The notes below the pieces were generated by a model. It was not told the origin of the DNA and did not search any database. It was given only the letters and a program-made list of their open reading frames with translations. Shown here one piece after another: positions 50,654 to 59,100 of a stretch of DNA of 64,000 bases (its first letter is position 1; each line of letters opens with the position of its first letter). Made by a program: the position numbers and the translations under genes. The stretch is taken from NCBI RefSeq assembly GCF_040370365.1, contig NZ_BAABWQ010000003.1, positions 744,001-808,000 of the forward strand, in the 5' to 3' direction. Origin of the DNA: Shimia sp040370365. GTDB lineage: Bacteria > Pseudomonadota > Alphaproteobacteria > Rhodobacterales > Rhodobacteraceae.

Positions 50654-51393
50654 GACTGGTCACCGTTAACAAAATGTCGATCAAGCGCGGCACGCATCAG
50701 GCGCTAACCAAAGTGGACTTCACAATCGACAAAGGTGAAATTGTCACCATTGTTGGTCCAAACGGCAGCGGAAAATCGACGATGTTGCGCTGTATCATTG
50801 GCGCGTTGAAACCTGATTCCGGCACGATTCTACGGGCGGCGGGCATGCGCATCGGATATGTGCCTCAGCGGCTTTCCATTGATGCGACGATGCCACTCAC
50901 GGCTTCTCGCTTTTTGTCTTTGCCCGCGAGACGTCCAACGTCTCAGGTGACTGAAGCGCTCGCACAGGTGGGCGCTCAGGGTCTTGAAGATCGCCCTATG
51001 GCAGGACTGTCCGGTGGCCAGTTTCAACGTGTGCTTTTGGCGCGTGCGATCATGGATAAGCCGGACTTGTTGATCTTGGACGAACCCACAACGGGGTTAG
51101 ATCAGCCAGGATCAGCCGATCTATACACTCAAATTGAACAAGTCCGTCGCGACACAGGCGCCGCTGTTTTGATGGTCAGTCACGAACTGCATGTGGTGAT
51201 GAGCGCCTCTGACCGTGTGGTCTGTTTGAATGGGCATGTGTGCTGTCATGGTACGCCTGAAATTGTGGCATCAGCACCAGAATACCGCGCGCTATTTGGT
51301 ACGGGCACTCATGGCGCACTGGCGCTATACCGCCACGAGCACGATCACAACCATGATCACAGTCACGACCACGATCATCACGGAACGCATTGA
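50650..51393 (+). CDS. znuC: Zinc ABC transporter ATP-binding protein ZnuC
   Basis: A 247-residue ATPase. Walker A is GPNGSGKSTMLRCIIG, the signature segment LSGGQFQRVLLARAI and Walker B LLILDEPTTGLDQPG; the H-loop is SHELHVVM. The C-terminus carries a histidine-rich tail (HEHDHNHDHSHDHDHHG) that could bind zinc and sense its level in the cytoplasm. It starts at ATG 50650, overlapping zur, and ends one base before the znuB start. Confidence 0.95.
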   Translation: MRLVTVNKMSIKRGTHQALTKVDFTIDKGEIVTIVGPNGSGKSTMLRCIIGALKPDSGTILRAAGMRIGYVPQRLSIDATMPLTASRFLSLPARRPTSQVTEALAQVGAQGLEDRPMAGLSGGQFQRVLLARAIMDKPDLLILDEPTTGLDQPGSADLYTQIEQVRRDTGAAVLMVSHELHVVMSASDRVVCLNGHVCCHGTPEIVASAPEYRALFGTGTHGALALYRHEHDHNHDHSHDHDHHGTH

Positions 51394-51394
51394 T

Positions 51395-52195
51395 ATGTTT
51401 GATGACTTTCTGATCCGCGCCCTGTTCGCCGGGGTTGGCGTTGCTTTGGCAGCAGCACCCTTGGGATGTTTTGTTGTATGGCGCAGAATGGCGTACTTTG
51501 GGGATGCGACGGCGCATGCTGCGATTTTGGGAGTTGCGCTGTCTTTGGCTTTGGGAGTTTCGGTGTTTGCTGGGGCGATGGCGATTGCTTTGGCGATGGC
51601 CTTGACCGTGTCCAACCTGTCAGAAAAGGGCTTTGGCGTTGACACCTTGCTGGGTGTTTTGGCGCATTCGGCACTGGCGTTTGGCTTGGTGGCCGTGTCG
51701 ATGCTGGACGGTGTGCGATTGGATCTGATGTCCTACCTCTTTGGGGACATTCTGGCCGTGAGCAAAACCGATCTGATGGTGATTTGGGGCGGTGCAGCCC
51801 TCGTGGTGGCGCTGATGATCTGGCGATGGCAGGCGCTCTTGACCGCTACATTGAACCGCGATCTAGCCTATGCAAACGGCATAAACCCACATAGAGAACA
51901 ACAGGTTATGACCTTGGCGTTGGCCATAGTGGTGGCCGTCGCCATAAAGGTGGTGGGAGCGTTGTTGATTGTCGCAATGCTGATTATTCCGGCGGCAGGC
52001 GCACGCGCGCTGGCCCGGTCACCTGAGGCCATGGCCTTTGGCGCCGCAGCGCTTGGCGCGCTCTCGGCAGTGGGCGGCTTGATGGCCTCCTACCAACTAG
52101 ACACACCTGCGGGCCCGTCGATCGTGTGTGTGGCGGCCGGGCTCTTTGTGCTGATGAATTTGGTGCAAAAACTGCGCAGTGCTGTGGCGCATTAA
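51395..52195 (+). CDS. znuB: Zinc ABC transporter permease ZnuB
   Basis: A 266-residue ABC-3 family permease with about seven to eight membrane helices: FDDFLIRALFAGVGVALAAAPLGCFVVWRRMAYFGDATAHAAILGVAL, then LLGVLAHSALAFGLVAVSMLDG and GALLIVAMLIIPAAGARALARS, typical for ZnuB/MntB. ATG 51395 is chosen because conserved sequence starts there; a longer frame inside znuC is rejected. Last gene of the zur-znuCB operon. Confidence 0.94.
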   Translation: MFDDFLIRALFAGVGVALAAAPLGCFVVWRRMAYFGDATAHAAILGVALSLALGVSVFAGAMAIALAMALTVSNLSEKGFGVDTLLGVLAHSALAFGLVAVSMLDGVRLDLMSYLFGDILAVSKTDLMVIWGGAALVVALMIWRWQALLTATLNRDLAYANGINPHREQQVMTLALAIVVAVAIKVVGALLIVAMLIIPAAGARALARSPEAMAFGAAALGALSAVGGLMASYQLDTPAGPSIVCVAAGLFVLMNLVQKLRSAVAH

Positions 52196-52293
52196 CCTGC
52201 TTTTGGCACGTCGGTATCCCGTCTGTATCGCGACTGTTTTACGGAGGTGGGCCTATACATGCGCGGTGCAGCGTTAACCTTTGCTGTGACCTG

Positions 52294-53538
52294 TCAGTTG
52301 GTCAAAGCGCCATGTACCAATGCCTTTAGCTGAGCACGAGTCGGGTAGGAACTTGACGGAGACAGCTGCGTAAAGAACACCACCGAGAGCGCGGTCGCCG
52401 GGTCGACCCAAAAGAAGGTTGAGGCCATGCCGCCCCAACTGAAGTCCCCGACGCTGCCGGGACAGCGCGCCCGGGCTGGATCCAACACAACCGCGCCGCC
52501 GAGCCCAAAGCCCATGCCATCCATCGGCTGTTCAGCAAAGCTTTGCGGTCCCATGGCAGCGATTTCGCCGGGAAGATGGTTGCGCATCATAAACGCCACG
52601 GTTTGTGGTGACAGCAGACGCGCATCCCCCAACGCGCCGCCCCGACGCAGCATCTCAGCAAATCGCAGATAGTCATCCATGGTGCCAACCAATCCCCCTC
52701 CGCCGGAATAGGTCTGTGCATTCAGAAACGGGGACCACACATTGTCGTCCACCAACCGCAGTGTGTTGGCCCCGACCTTCGCTGCGTTCAGCCCCATCGC
52801 ATCACCTTCAAGGGGCGTATAAAGATCGGCAAACCGAGACTCGGTGCCGGGCACCACCGAAAAGCGAGTCTCCGACATGTTGAGAGGCTCAAGAATCTCG
52901 GTCTCCAAGAACGCCGCCAGCGATTGGCCGGTCACCACTTCAATCACACGGCCAAGAATGTCGATGCTGACCGAATACTCCCAGCGCGCGCCCGGCGCGA
53001 AAGCCAAGGGCAAGGCTGCCACTTGATCGACCAGCGCCGACAGCGGGCCTTGGTTGGGTTTAAACAGCAGATCGTGTTTGTCCATTTCTGCCGCCAACAC
53101 ACCGGGGTTAAACGGGTAGCTGAGGCCACTGGTGTGCGTTGCCAGTTGATGCAAACTCGGCGTGGCGCAGGGCGCTGTTTGATCAAGCGTGGTCGCCCCA
53201 TCAATCAAGGCGCGGCATTTGGCGAAGGCAGGTATGAAATCAGACACCGGCGCGTCCAGATGCACAAGGCCCCGCTCCACTAAGATCATCAAGGCAACCG
53301 TGGTGATCGGTTTGGTCATAGAATAAATGCGCGCAACGGTGTCACGCTCAAATGGGGTTGTTTTGTCCAGACTGCGCAGACCGTTGGCGTGATCAAACAC
53401 CACATCCCCCTCGCGTGCGATCAGCAGACCACAGCCAGCGTATTTCCGGTCGGAGACCAATTGATCCATCCAATCCGAAAGCACGCCCAGCCGCGCAGGG
53501 TCAAACCCACGTGCGTGCGCCTTTGCCACACCGATCAT
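52294..53538 (-). CDS. Serine hydrolase (class C beta-lactamase fold)
   Basis: A 414-residue protein of the beta-lactamase/transpeptidase-like (serine hydrolase) family, which includes esterases and DD-peptidases. The S-x-x-K pair is in ARIYSMTKPIT, and the tyrosine motif in WEYSVSIDILGRV; typical surroundings are GLLIAREGDVVFDHANG and LATHTSGLSYPF. No signal peptide is visible at the chosen ATG 53538, so it is probably cytoplasmic. A perfect GGGAGGAG ribosome-binding site precedes it; the frame extends 40 codons further, to 53658, without support. Natural substrate unknown. Confidence 0.87.
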   Translation of the reverse strand: MIGVAKAHARGFDPARLGVLSDWMDQLVSDRKYAGCGLLIAREGDVVFDHANGLRSLDKTTPFERDTVARIYSMTKPITTVALMILVERGLVHLDAPVSDFIPAFAKCRALIDGATTLDQTAPCATPSLHQLATHTSGLSYPFNPGVLAAEMDKHDLLFKPNQGPLSALVDQVAALPLAFAPGARWEYSVSIDILGRVIEVVTGQSLAAFLETEILEPLNMSETRFSVVPGTESRFADLYTPLEGDAMGLNAAKVGANTLRLVDDNVWSPFLNAQTYSGGGGLVGTMDDYLRFAEMLRRGGALGDARLLSPQTVAFMMRNHLPGEIAAMGPQSFAEQPMDGMGFGLGGAVVLDPARARCPGSVGDFSWGGMASTFFWVDPATALSVVFFTQLSPSSSYPTRAQLKALVHGALTN

Positions 53539-53738
53539 TGCGCTCCTCCCAAATCCTTGCGCTTGCATCAAAGACTGCCTCTTGGTGGCGGTCTCCGGCA
53601 AGCTGGTAAGACTACGTAGTTCAGTGACGGTTGCGCCACCAACAGCTAAGTTTGACATGACACATCTTTGAGCCTGCTTGGAATCGCCGCATAGTGCCCC
53701 GACAGGATCACTGCAAACACCGTTTGGAAAAGATCATT

Positions 53739-56681
53739 ATGAGAACGATGCAACGGATCAAACGCGGGATGGCGGCGGCGGTGTGCGCCGTTGGGTTGGG
53801 CACGGCCGCAGCTGCGCAGACTGAAGGCGTACAATCCGAAACGGTCTATATCTTCGGCAACAGCTTGGTGCATCACCTTACAGATAGTGATGAAACCACT
53901 GTGCCGCATTGGATCGGGCGCTTGGCGCAGGCAGCGGGCACCACATTTCAAATGGATGGCCAGTGGGGCTTTCTGAGGGATTTCGCAGACAGTGACACAC
54001 CCAAAGCGGACTGGCGGTTCAAAGAGGTGGCGCAGGGATGGACCCGGCAATACCGCAACTTTGCTGATGTGCCATGGAGTGCTGTGGTCATCACACCTGC
54101 CAATTTCATTCAGCGTCAGCCCCCTGACCGGGCCTATGGCGGGAACAATCCCGACAACCTCTCACCGCTTTCGGCAACTTTGTCGGTAATAGACACGATG
54201 CAGGAACAGGTCGGCCCCGTTCCATTTGCGATCTATGAGGGGTGGGCGTTGATGGGCAATCAGGTCTCGCGGTTCCCACCGGGGGCGCGGCAGCTGCGCA
54301 AATATTATCGCTACAATGCGGGCGACTACCACAACTGGTTTGACGACTATGTTGAGATGCTGCGCGCGGCGCGACCGGATACAGAGATTGATTTGATCCC
54401 CGTGGCCAGCGTGATGGCGGAGCTGTTTGATGGCGGTGTTTTGGACGGGATACCGGCGGAGGCGCTCTATTCCGACGACGCGCCGCATGGCACGGCAACA
54501 ACCTATTTGCTGGCGGCTGCGATCACCTATGTGCATCTCTATCAATCAGAGTTGCCGCTCGATATCGCATTGCCGGACAGCATTCATGTGGATGTACGCA
54601 CCTATTGGGAGGCTGTGCGGGATGAAATTCACCGGTTGGTGCTAAAGCCCGAACAGCAGGCCACAGCGCAACCTGTTTCCGCAGCCCCGGTGGAAACACC
54701 CGCGGCTGAGGCCCCAAAGTTGGCGGGACTGGGGTTAGCCAATCCCGCCTTGGCAATGGGGCTGGAGCCGATCACCGATTGGTCACGTCAGCAGCCGTTT
54801 ATCAACCGCATGAAAACGGCGCGGCCATGGATTGGACATGTTGGCGAAGGCTGGGGCGGGATCCGTTTTGAAGACCTCATGGACCGTGGATTGCTGGATG
54901 ACGACGGTTGGGTTTGGGGCATACCCGATGACATTGAGGCGGTGGAAACGCTCATCCTCACCGATCAATCTGAAGCGGCGGACGGAATGGCGGGGCGCTA
55001 CCGGGTGACGTGGCAAGGCACAGGTGAACTCACGTTGACCGGGCGGGCGCGGGTGACGGCACAAGCGCCCAACGAGATCTGGTTTGACTATGCACCAGGT
55101 GACGGGTTGGTTGGGCTCCGGATCAACGCAACCGATCCTGAGCGGGTGGGCGACTACATCCGCAACATCGTGGTGGTGGCGTTGCCACATGTGCCGCTTT
55201 GGGAGGCAGGGGCGGTGTTCAACCCGGACTGGCTGAACGTCATTGATGATTTGCGGTTGGTGCGGTTCATGGATTGGATGCAGACCAATGGCTCAACGCT
55301 CTCGGCCTGGGACGCGCGGCCCCAGGTGAGCGATTTCAGCTATAGTTGGCGCGGTGCACCTGTGGAGGTGATGGTGCAATTGGCCAATAAGATCGGCGCC
55401 GATCCGTGGTTCACAATGCCCCATCTGAGTGATGCAGAGTTTCAGACCCAATTTGCCACCTACGTGCACGACCATCTGGATCCCGGTTTGGTGGCCTATG
55501 TCGAATATTCCAACGAGCTTTGGAACTGGGGCTTTGAGCAGGCGCAATGGGCGTTGCGCGAAGGAGAAGCACGTTGGGGCAAAGGGCGCGATGTGCAGAT
55601 GCAGTTTGCCGGGATGAAGGCAGCACAGAATGCGAAACTGTGGGGTGAGGTGTTCGGCACCCAGAGTGATCGGTTGATACGGGTTTTGGCAACACACACC
55701 GGTTGGCCGGGCTATGAGGCCGGTTTGCTTGACGCGCCTTTGTGGCAGGCGGAGGGAAATCGCGCGCCGGTCAACTATTTTGACGCCTACGGCGTGACCG
55801 GATATTTTGGCGTGTCACTTGGCATGGAGGACGGCGCGGCAACTTTGCGCGGCTGGCTGGACGCGGCCCGTGCGACGGCGCAAGCAGAGGGGGCGGCGCA
55901 GGGGCTTCAGCGTGCCGCCCTGACAGCCTACGTGGAATCGCACAAGTTTGACGGGGTGTTTGCACAGGCCGTGGCCGCTTTGCGGGCGGGTGATCTGCGG
56001 CAAATGACCGAAGAGTTTTGGCCCTATCAGGCGCAGCTGGCACGCGATCAGGGCCTACATTTGGTGATGTATGAGGGCGGCAGCCATGTGGCCGGCGTTG
56101 GGGTGCAGGCCAATGACGACGTGCTGACCGAGTTTTATATCGCCTTCAGCACCAGCGAGGAGTTGGCGCAGCTTTATGACACGCTGCTGAGCGCTTGGCG
56201 GGAGATTGGCGGGCGCAGCTTTAATGCGTTTACCGATTTGGGGCGGCCCAGCAAGTGGGGCAGTTGGGGGCATCTGAGGCACCTGTGGGACACGACCCCG
56301 CGCCATGATCGGCTGACGGCATACAATACCAAAGGACCGCATTGGGACGAGGCGCGCGACGAGGCGGCCTTTTTGCACGGTGGGATTTATCTCGGCAGTG
56401 ATGGGCCTGACCGATTGGAAGGCACCGGCAAACGCGACGTGCTGTTGGGGGCTGGAGGCGATGATGTCTTGGTGGCCCGTGGGCGTGGGGATTTGTTGCA
56501 CGGTGGGCAGGGCTCAGATCGGGTGGTTCTGCCAGGTGTCCGCGCAGACTATCGATTTGAGCGCGATGGCGCGCGGGTGCGGGCTGTCGCTGATGGGCGC
56601 ATCTATCTGTTGACCGACATCGAAGGCGTTGCGTTTGACAGCGCCCCCGCTTTGGTCTTGCCCATCGCCGGGCTTCTGTAA
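53739..56681 (+). CDS. Large exported protein: SGNH-like + glycoside-hydrolase-like + short RTX-type tail
   Basis: A 980-residue protein. A Sec signal (RIKRGMAAAVCAVGLGTAAAAQ) is followed by an SGNH-like region (about 30-290): VYIFGNSLVHHLT as the G-N-S block and SDDAPHGTATTYLLAAAITYV with D-x-x-H near its end. A Pro/Ala linker (about 305-335) leads to a larger middle part (about 350-850) that reads like a TIM-barrel glycoside hydrolase: YVEYSNELWNWGFEQAQW (possible acid/base Glu593) and HLVMYEGGSHVAGVG (possible nucleophile Glu779). The C-terminal about 95 residues contain RTX-like GAGGDDVLVARGRGDLLHGGQGSDR. Family names are inferred by motif only. Confidence 0.68.
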   Translation: MRTMQRIKRGMAAAVCAVGLGTAAAAQTEGVQSETVYIFGNSLVHHLTDSDETTVPHWIGRLAQAAGTTFQMDGQWGFLRDFADSDTPKADWRFKEVAQGWTRQYRNFADVPWSAVVITPANFIQRQPPDRAYGGNNPDNLSPLSATLSVIDTMQEQVGPVPFAIYEGWALMGNQVSRFPPGARQLRKYYRYNAGDYHNWFDDYVEMLRAARPDTEIDLIPVASVMAELFDGGVLDGIPAEALYSDDAPHGTATTYLLAAAITYVHLYQSELPLDIALPDSIHVDVRTYWEAVRDEIHRLVLKPEQQATAQPVSAAPVETPAAEAPKLAGLGLANPALAMGLEPITDWSRQQPFINRMKTARPWIGHVGEGWGGIRFEDLMDRGLLDDDGWVWGIPDDIEAVETLILTDQSEAADGMAGRYRVTWQGTGELTLTGRARVTAQAPNEIWFDYAPGDGLVGLRINATDPERVGDYIRNIVVVALPHVPLWEAGAVFNPDWLNVIDDLRLVRFMDWMQTNGSTLSAWDARPQVSDFSYSWRGAPVEVMVQLANKIGADPWFTMPHLSDAEFQTQFATYVHDHLDPGLVAYVEYSNELWNWGFEQAQWALREGEARWGKGRDVQMQFAGMKAAQNAKLWGEVFGTQSDRLIRVLATHTGWPGYEAGLLDAPLWQAEGNRAPVNYFDAYGVTGYFGVSLGMEDGAATLRGWLDAARATAQAEGAAQGLQRAALTAYVESHKFDGVFAQAVAALRAGDLRQMTEEFWPYQAQLARDQGLHLVMYEGGSHVAGVGVQANDDVLTEFYIAFSTSEELAQLYDTLLSAWREIGGRSFNAFTDLGRPSKWGSWGHLRHLWDTTPRHDRLTAYNTKGPHWDEARDEAAFLHGGIYLGSDGPDRLEGTGKRDVLLGAGGDDVLVARGRGDLLHGGQGSDRVVLPGVRADYRFERDGARVRAVADGRIYLLTDIEGVAFDSAPALVLPIAGLL

Positions 56682-56695
56682 GATCTCACCGTATA

Positions 56696-56735
56696 GGGCT
56701 TTTGGGGCACAGGATGTGCTCACCGCCCAAAACCC
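56696..56735 (+). terminator. Possible hairpin after the large exported protein gene
   Basis: GGGCTTTTGGG ... CCCAAAACCCC, eleven-base arms with one mismatch and an 18-base loop. No U tract follows, so terminator function is doubtful. Confidence 0.35.
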
Positions 56736-56804
56736 CCTGCCCGGCCGCTGCCTGATCTGATAGTTTCAGGTCAAAAGCAAAAACAGTGTAAGGCAGCCCA
56801 ACAG

Positions 56805-57632
56805 GTGTTGAGCATTCTCATTCCCGCCAACAACGAGGCCGCGCATATTGGCGTGTGCCTTCAGGCTGTTATGGCCTCGGACGGGCCGCAGGCCGCACAG
56901 ATCATTGTGGCGGCCAATGGGTGTAGCGACGACACCGCCAAGATTGCCAAGAGTTTTGCCGGCACGGCCACTGCCAAAGGATGGACGCTCGACGTGCTGG
57001 AGTTGCCCGCGTTGGGCAAAATGGGTGCGCTCGATGCGGCAGATGCCGTCGCCACCTTTGACACACGCGCCTACTTGGATGCCGATGTGATTGTGGACAG
57101 TGCTCTGATGGGGCAAATCGCCGAAGCGCTCCTCCATACGGACACGCCACGCTATGCAAGCGGTGCATTGCGCCTCGCTCCTGCAGAAAGCAAAGCGACG
57201 CGCGCTTATGCGCGCATCTACGCGCAGGTGCCGTTTGTCATACACGGGGTGCCCGGTGCCGGGCTATATGCCGTCAACGCGGCGGGCCGCGCACGATGGG
57301 ACAAGTTCCCCGGCATTATTTCTGATGACACCTTTGTGCGCCTGAACTTCACACCCGAAGAACGCATCGGTGTTGCTGCTGGCTATGACTGGCCGCTGGT
57401 CGAAGGGTTTCGCGCGCTGGTCAAAGTCCGACGACGCCAGAATGCCGGTGTCGCGGAGGTGGCGCAGAGATTTCCCGAACTTCTTAAAAACGATGACAAA
57501 TATCGCCTCTCGACAGCACAGAAGTTGAACATGGCGCTGCGCGACCCGCTTGGGTTCTTGGTTTATGCATCCGTCGCGGTTGCGGTGAAAGTGATGGGGC
57601 AAAGCCAAAGCGGTTGGGAGCGCGGTCGATGA
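56805..57632 (+). CDS. Glycosyltransferase family 2 protein
   Basis: A 275-residue GT2 glycosyltransferase. It starts MLSILIPANNEAAHIGVCLQAV and has the acceptor-loop pattern AQIIVAANGCSDDTAKIAKSF; the metal site is in TRAYLDADVIVD (D-x-D), and the middle has VPFVIHGVPGAGLYAVN and the catalytic-base-like SDDTFVRLNF. A hydrophobic C-terminal stretch (LGFLVYASVAVAVKVMG) may anchor it in the membrane. GTG 56805 start; it overlaps the flippase by four bases (ATGA), so the two form one unit. Confidence 0.85.
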   Translation: MLSILIPANNEAAHIGVCLQAVMASDGPQAAQIIVAANGCSDDTAKIAKSFAGTATAKGWTLDVLELPALGKMGALDAADAVATFDTRAYLDADVIVDSALMGQIAEALLHTDTPRYASGALRLAPAESKATRAYARIYAQVPFVIHGVPGAGLYAVNAAGRARWDKFPGIISDDTFVRLNFTPEERIGVAAGYDWPLVEGFRALVKVRRRQNAGVAEVAQRFPELLKNDDKYRLSTAQKLNMALRDPLGFLVYASVAVAVKVMGQSQSGWERGR

Positions 57633-58996
57633 GCCGTCTGCAGAATCTGACACGGGGAGACTCGCTTGCAGCACGTGCGGTGCGCAGCGGGGGGTGGACC
57701 GTTTTGGGCTTTGGTGGCGGACAAGCGCTGCGGCTGGCCTCCAACCTCATCCTGACACGATTGTTGTTCCCCGAAGCCTTTGGCGTGATGAGCCTCGTTT
57801 GGGTGTTTTTGCAAGGTCTCAACAACTTCAGCGACATGGGCGTCACACAATCGATCCTGCAATCCAAACGTGGTGAAGATCGCGACTTTTTGGACACGGC
57901 GTGGACCATTCAAGTGCTGCGCGGCGTGCTTTTGATGGTGCTGACGTGGGCCTTGGCCGCACCGGTGGCGGCGTTTTATGACGCTCCCGAGCTGGCGGAA
58001 ATTCTGCCCGTGGTGGGTGTTGTGCTGTTGATCACGGGATTGGCCCCAACCAAACGCGACACGGCAAACCGCAACCTCACCTTGGGACGTGTCACCTTGA
58101 TCGAATTGGCGGCACAGAGCTGTGGTTTGGTGGCGGGGGTTCTGATGGCCTGGATCACAGCGTCGGTTTGGGCCTTGGTGGTCAGCGCCATGACCACGGC
58201 GATTGTCCAGCTGGTGTTGTTCACATTTGTTTTGCCCGGCGCATTTAACAAACTGCGCTGGGAGCGCAGCGCCGCATATGAGCTGCTGCATTTTGGCAAA
58301 TGGATTTTCCTGTCAACGGCCGCAGGTTTTCTGATCAGCCAAGGCGACAAAATTGTCTTGGGCAAACACCTCAGTTTGAGTGCACTTGGCATCTACAACA
58401 TCGGTTTTTTTCTGGCCTCTGTGCCGCTGATGCTTGGCAGTGTTTTGGTCAGACGCTTAATGATCCCGATCTACCGAGAGAAACCGCCGCAAGACAGCCC
58501 TGAAAACCGGGCCGTGCTCCATAAAACCCGCGTTTTACTGAGCGCGGGGATGATGGGGCTTCTGCTTGGATTTGTGGTTTTGGGGGTGTGGCTGGTCGAT
58601 GTGTTGTATGATCCCCGCTACGCGCTTGCCGGTGGGGTGGTCGTGCTTCTTGGCGTCATGCAGCTTCCGCAAGTGGTGACGCTGACCTATGATCAGGCGG
58701 CCTTGGCGGCAGGTGACAGCCGCAGTTTCTTTGTCCTTGTCGGGACCCGTGCGGCCTTGGTGATGACTGGACTGATCTTAGGTGCGGCGCACTATGGCCT
58801 GATTGGCGCGCTTGTTGGCCAAGGGTTGGGCATGGCGTTGTCCTATATAGCGGTTGTGCGTTTGGCCCGGTCGCATGGCGCATGGGATGCCCGCCACGAT
58901 GCGATTTTCTGGGCGGTTGGCATTGGGATAGGCGGTCTCGCCTTTTGGCTGCATTCTCACGCAATTTATAGCCTTTCTGCCCTCAATTTGCCCTGA
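57629..58996 (+). CDS. Polysaccharide/oligosaccharide flippase (Wzx/MATE-like)
   Basis: A 455-residue membrane protein with about 12-14 helices, of the polysaccharide-transport (MOP) superfamily. Typical features are the amphipathic start SLAARAVRSGGWTVLGFGGGQALRLASNLILTRLLFPEAFGVMSLV and ISQGDKIVLGKHLSLSALGIYNIGFFLASVPLMLG in the middle. It would flip a lipid-linked glycan across the inner membrane. ATG 57629 is supported by the ATGA overlap with the glycosyltransferase gene. The substrate is unknown, but the neighbouring synthase makes a lipid or polyketide plausible. Confidence 0.87.
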   Translation: MSRLQNLTRGDSLAARAVRSGGWTVLGFGGGQALRLASNLILTRLLFPEAFGVMSLVWVFLQGLNNFSDMGVTQSILQSKRGEDRDFLDTAWTIQVLRGVLLMVLTWALAAPVAAFYDAPELAEILPVVGVVLLITGLAPTKRDTANRNLTLGRVTLIELAAQSCGLVAGVLMAWITASVWALVVSAMTTAIVQLVLFTFVLPGAFNKLRWERSAAYELLHFGKWIFLSTAAGFLISQGDKIVLGKHLSLSALGIYNIGFFLASVPLMLGSVLVRRLMIPIYREKPPQDSPENRAVLHKTRVLLSAGMMGLLLGFVVLGVWLVDVLYDPRYALAGGVVVLLGVMQLPQVVTLTYDQAALAAGDSRSFFVLVGTRAALVMTGLILGAAHYGLIGALVGQGLGMALSYIAVVRLARSHGAWDARHDAIFWAVGIGIGGLAFWLHSHAIYSLSALNLP

Positions 58997-59100
58997 TTTC
59001 ACCTTCCTCGTGAACCCTCAGGACTTTATCGTAAGCTTAAGATCCGGAGTCGCCCCATAAGACAGTGACCCATGAAGGCGCAACGAAACGGCAGGTTAAC

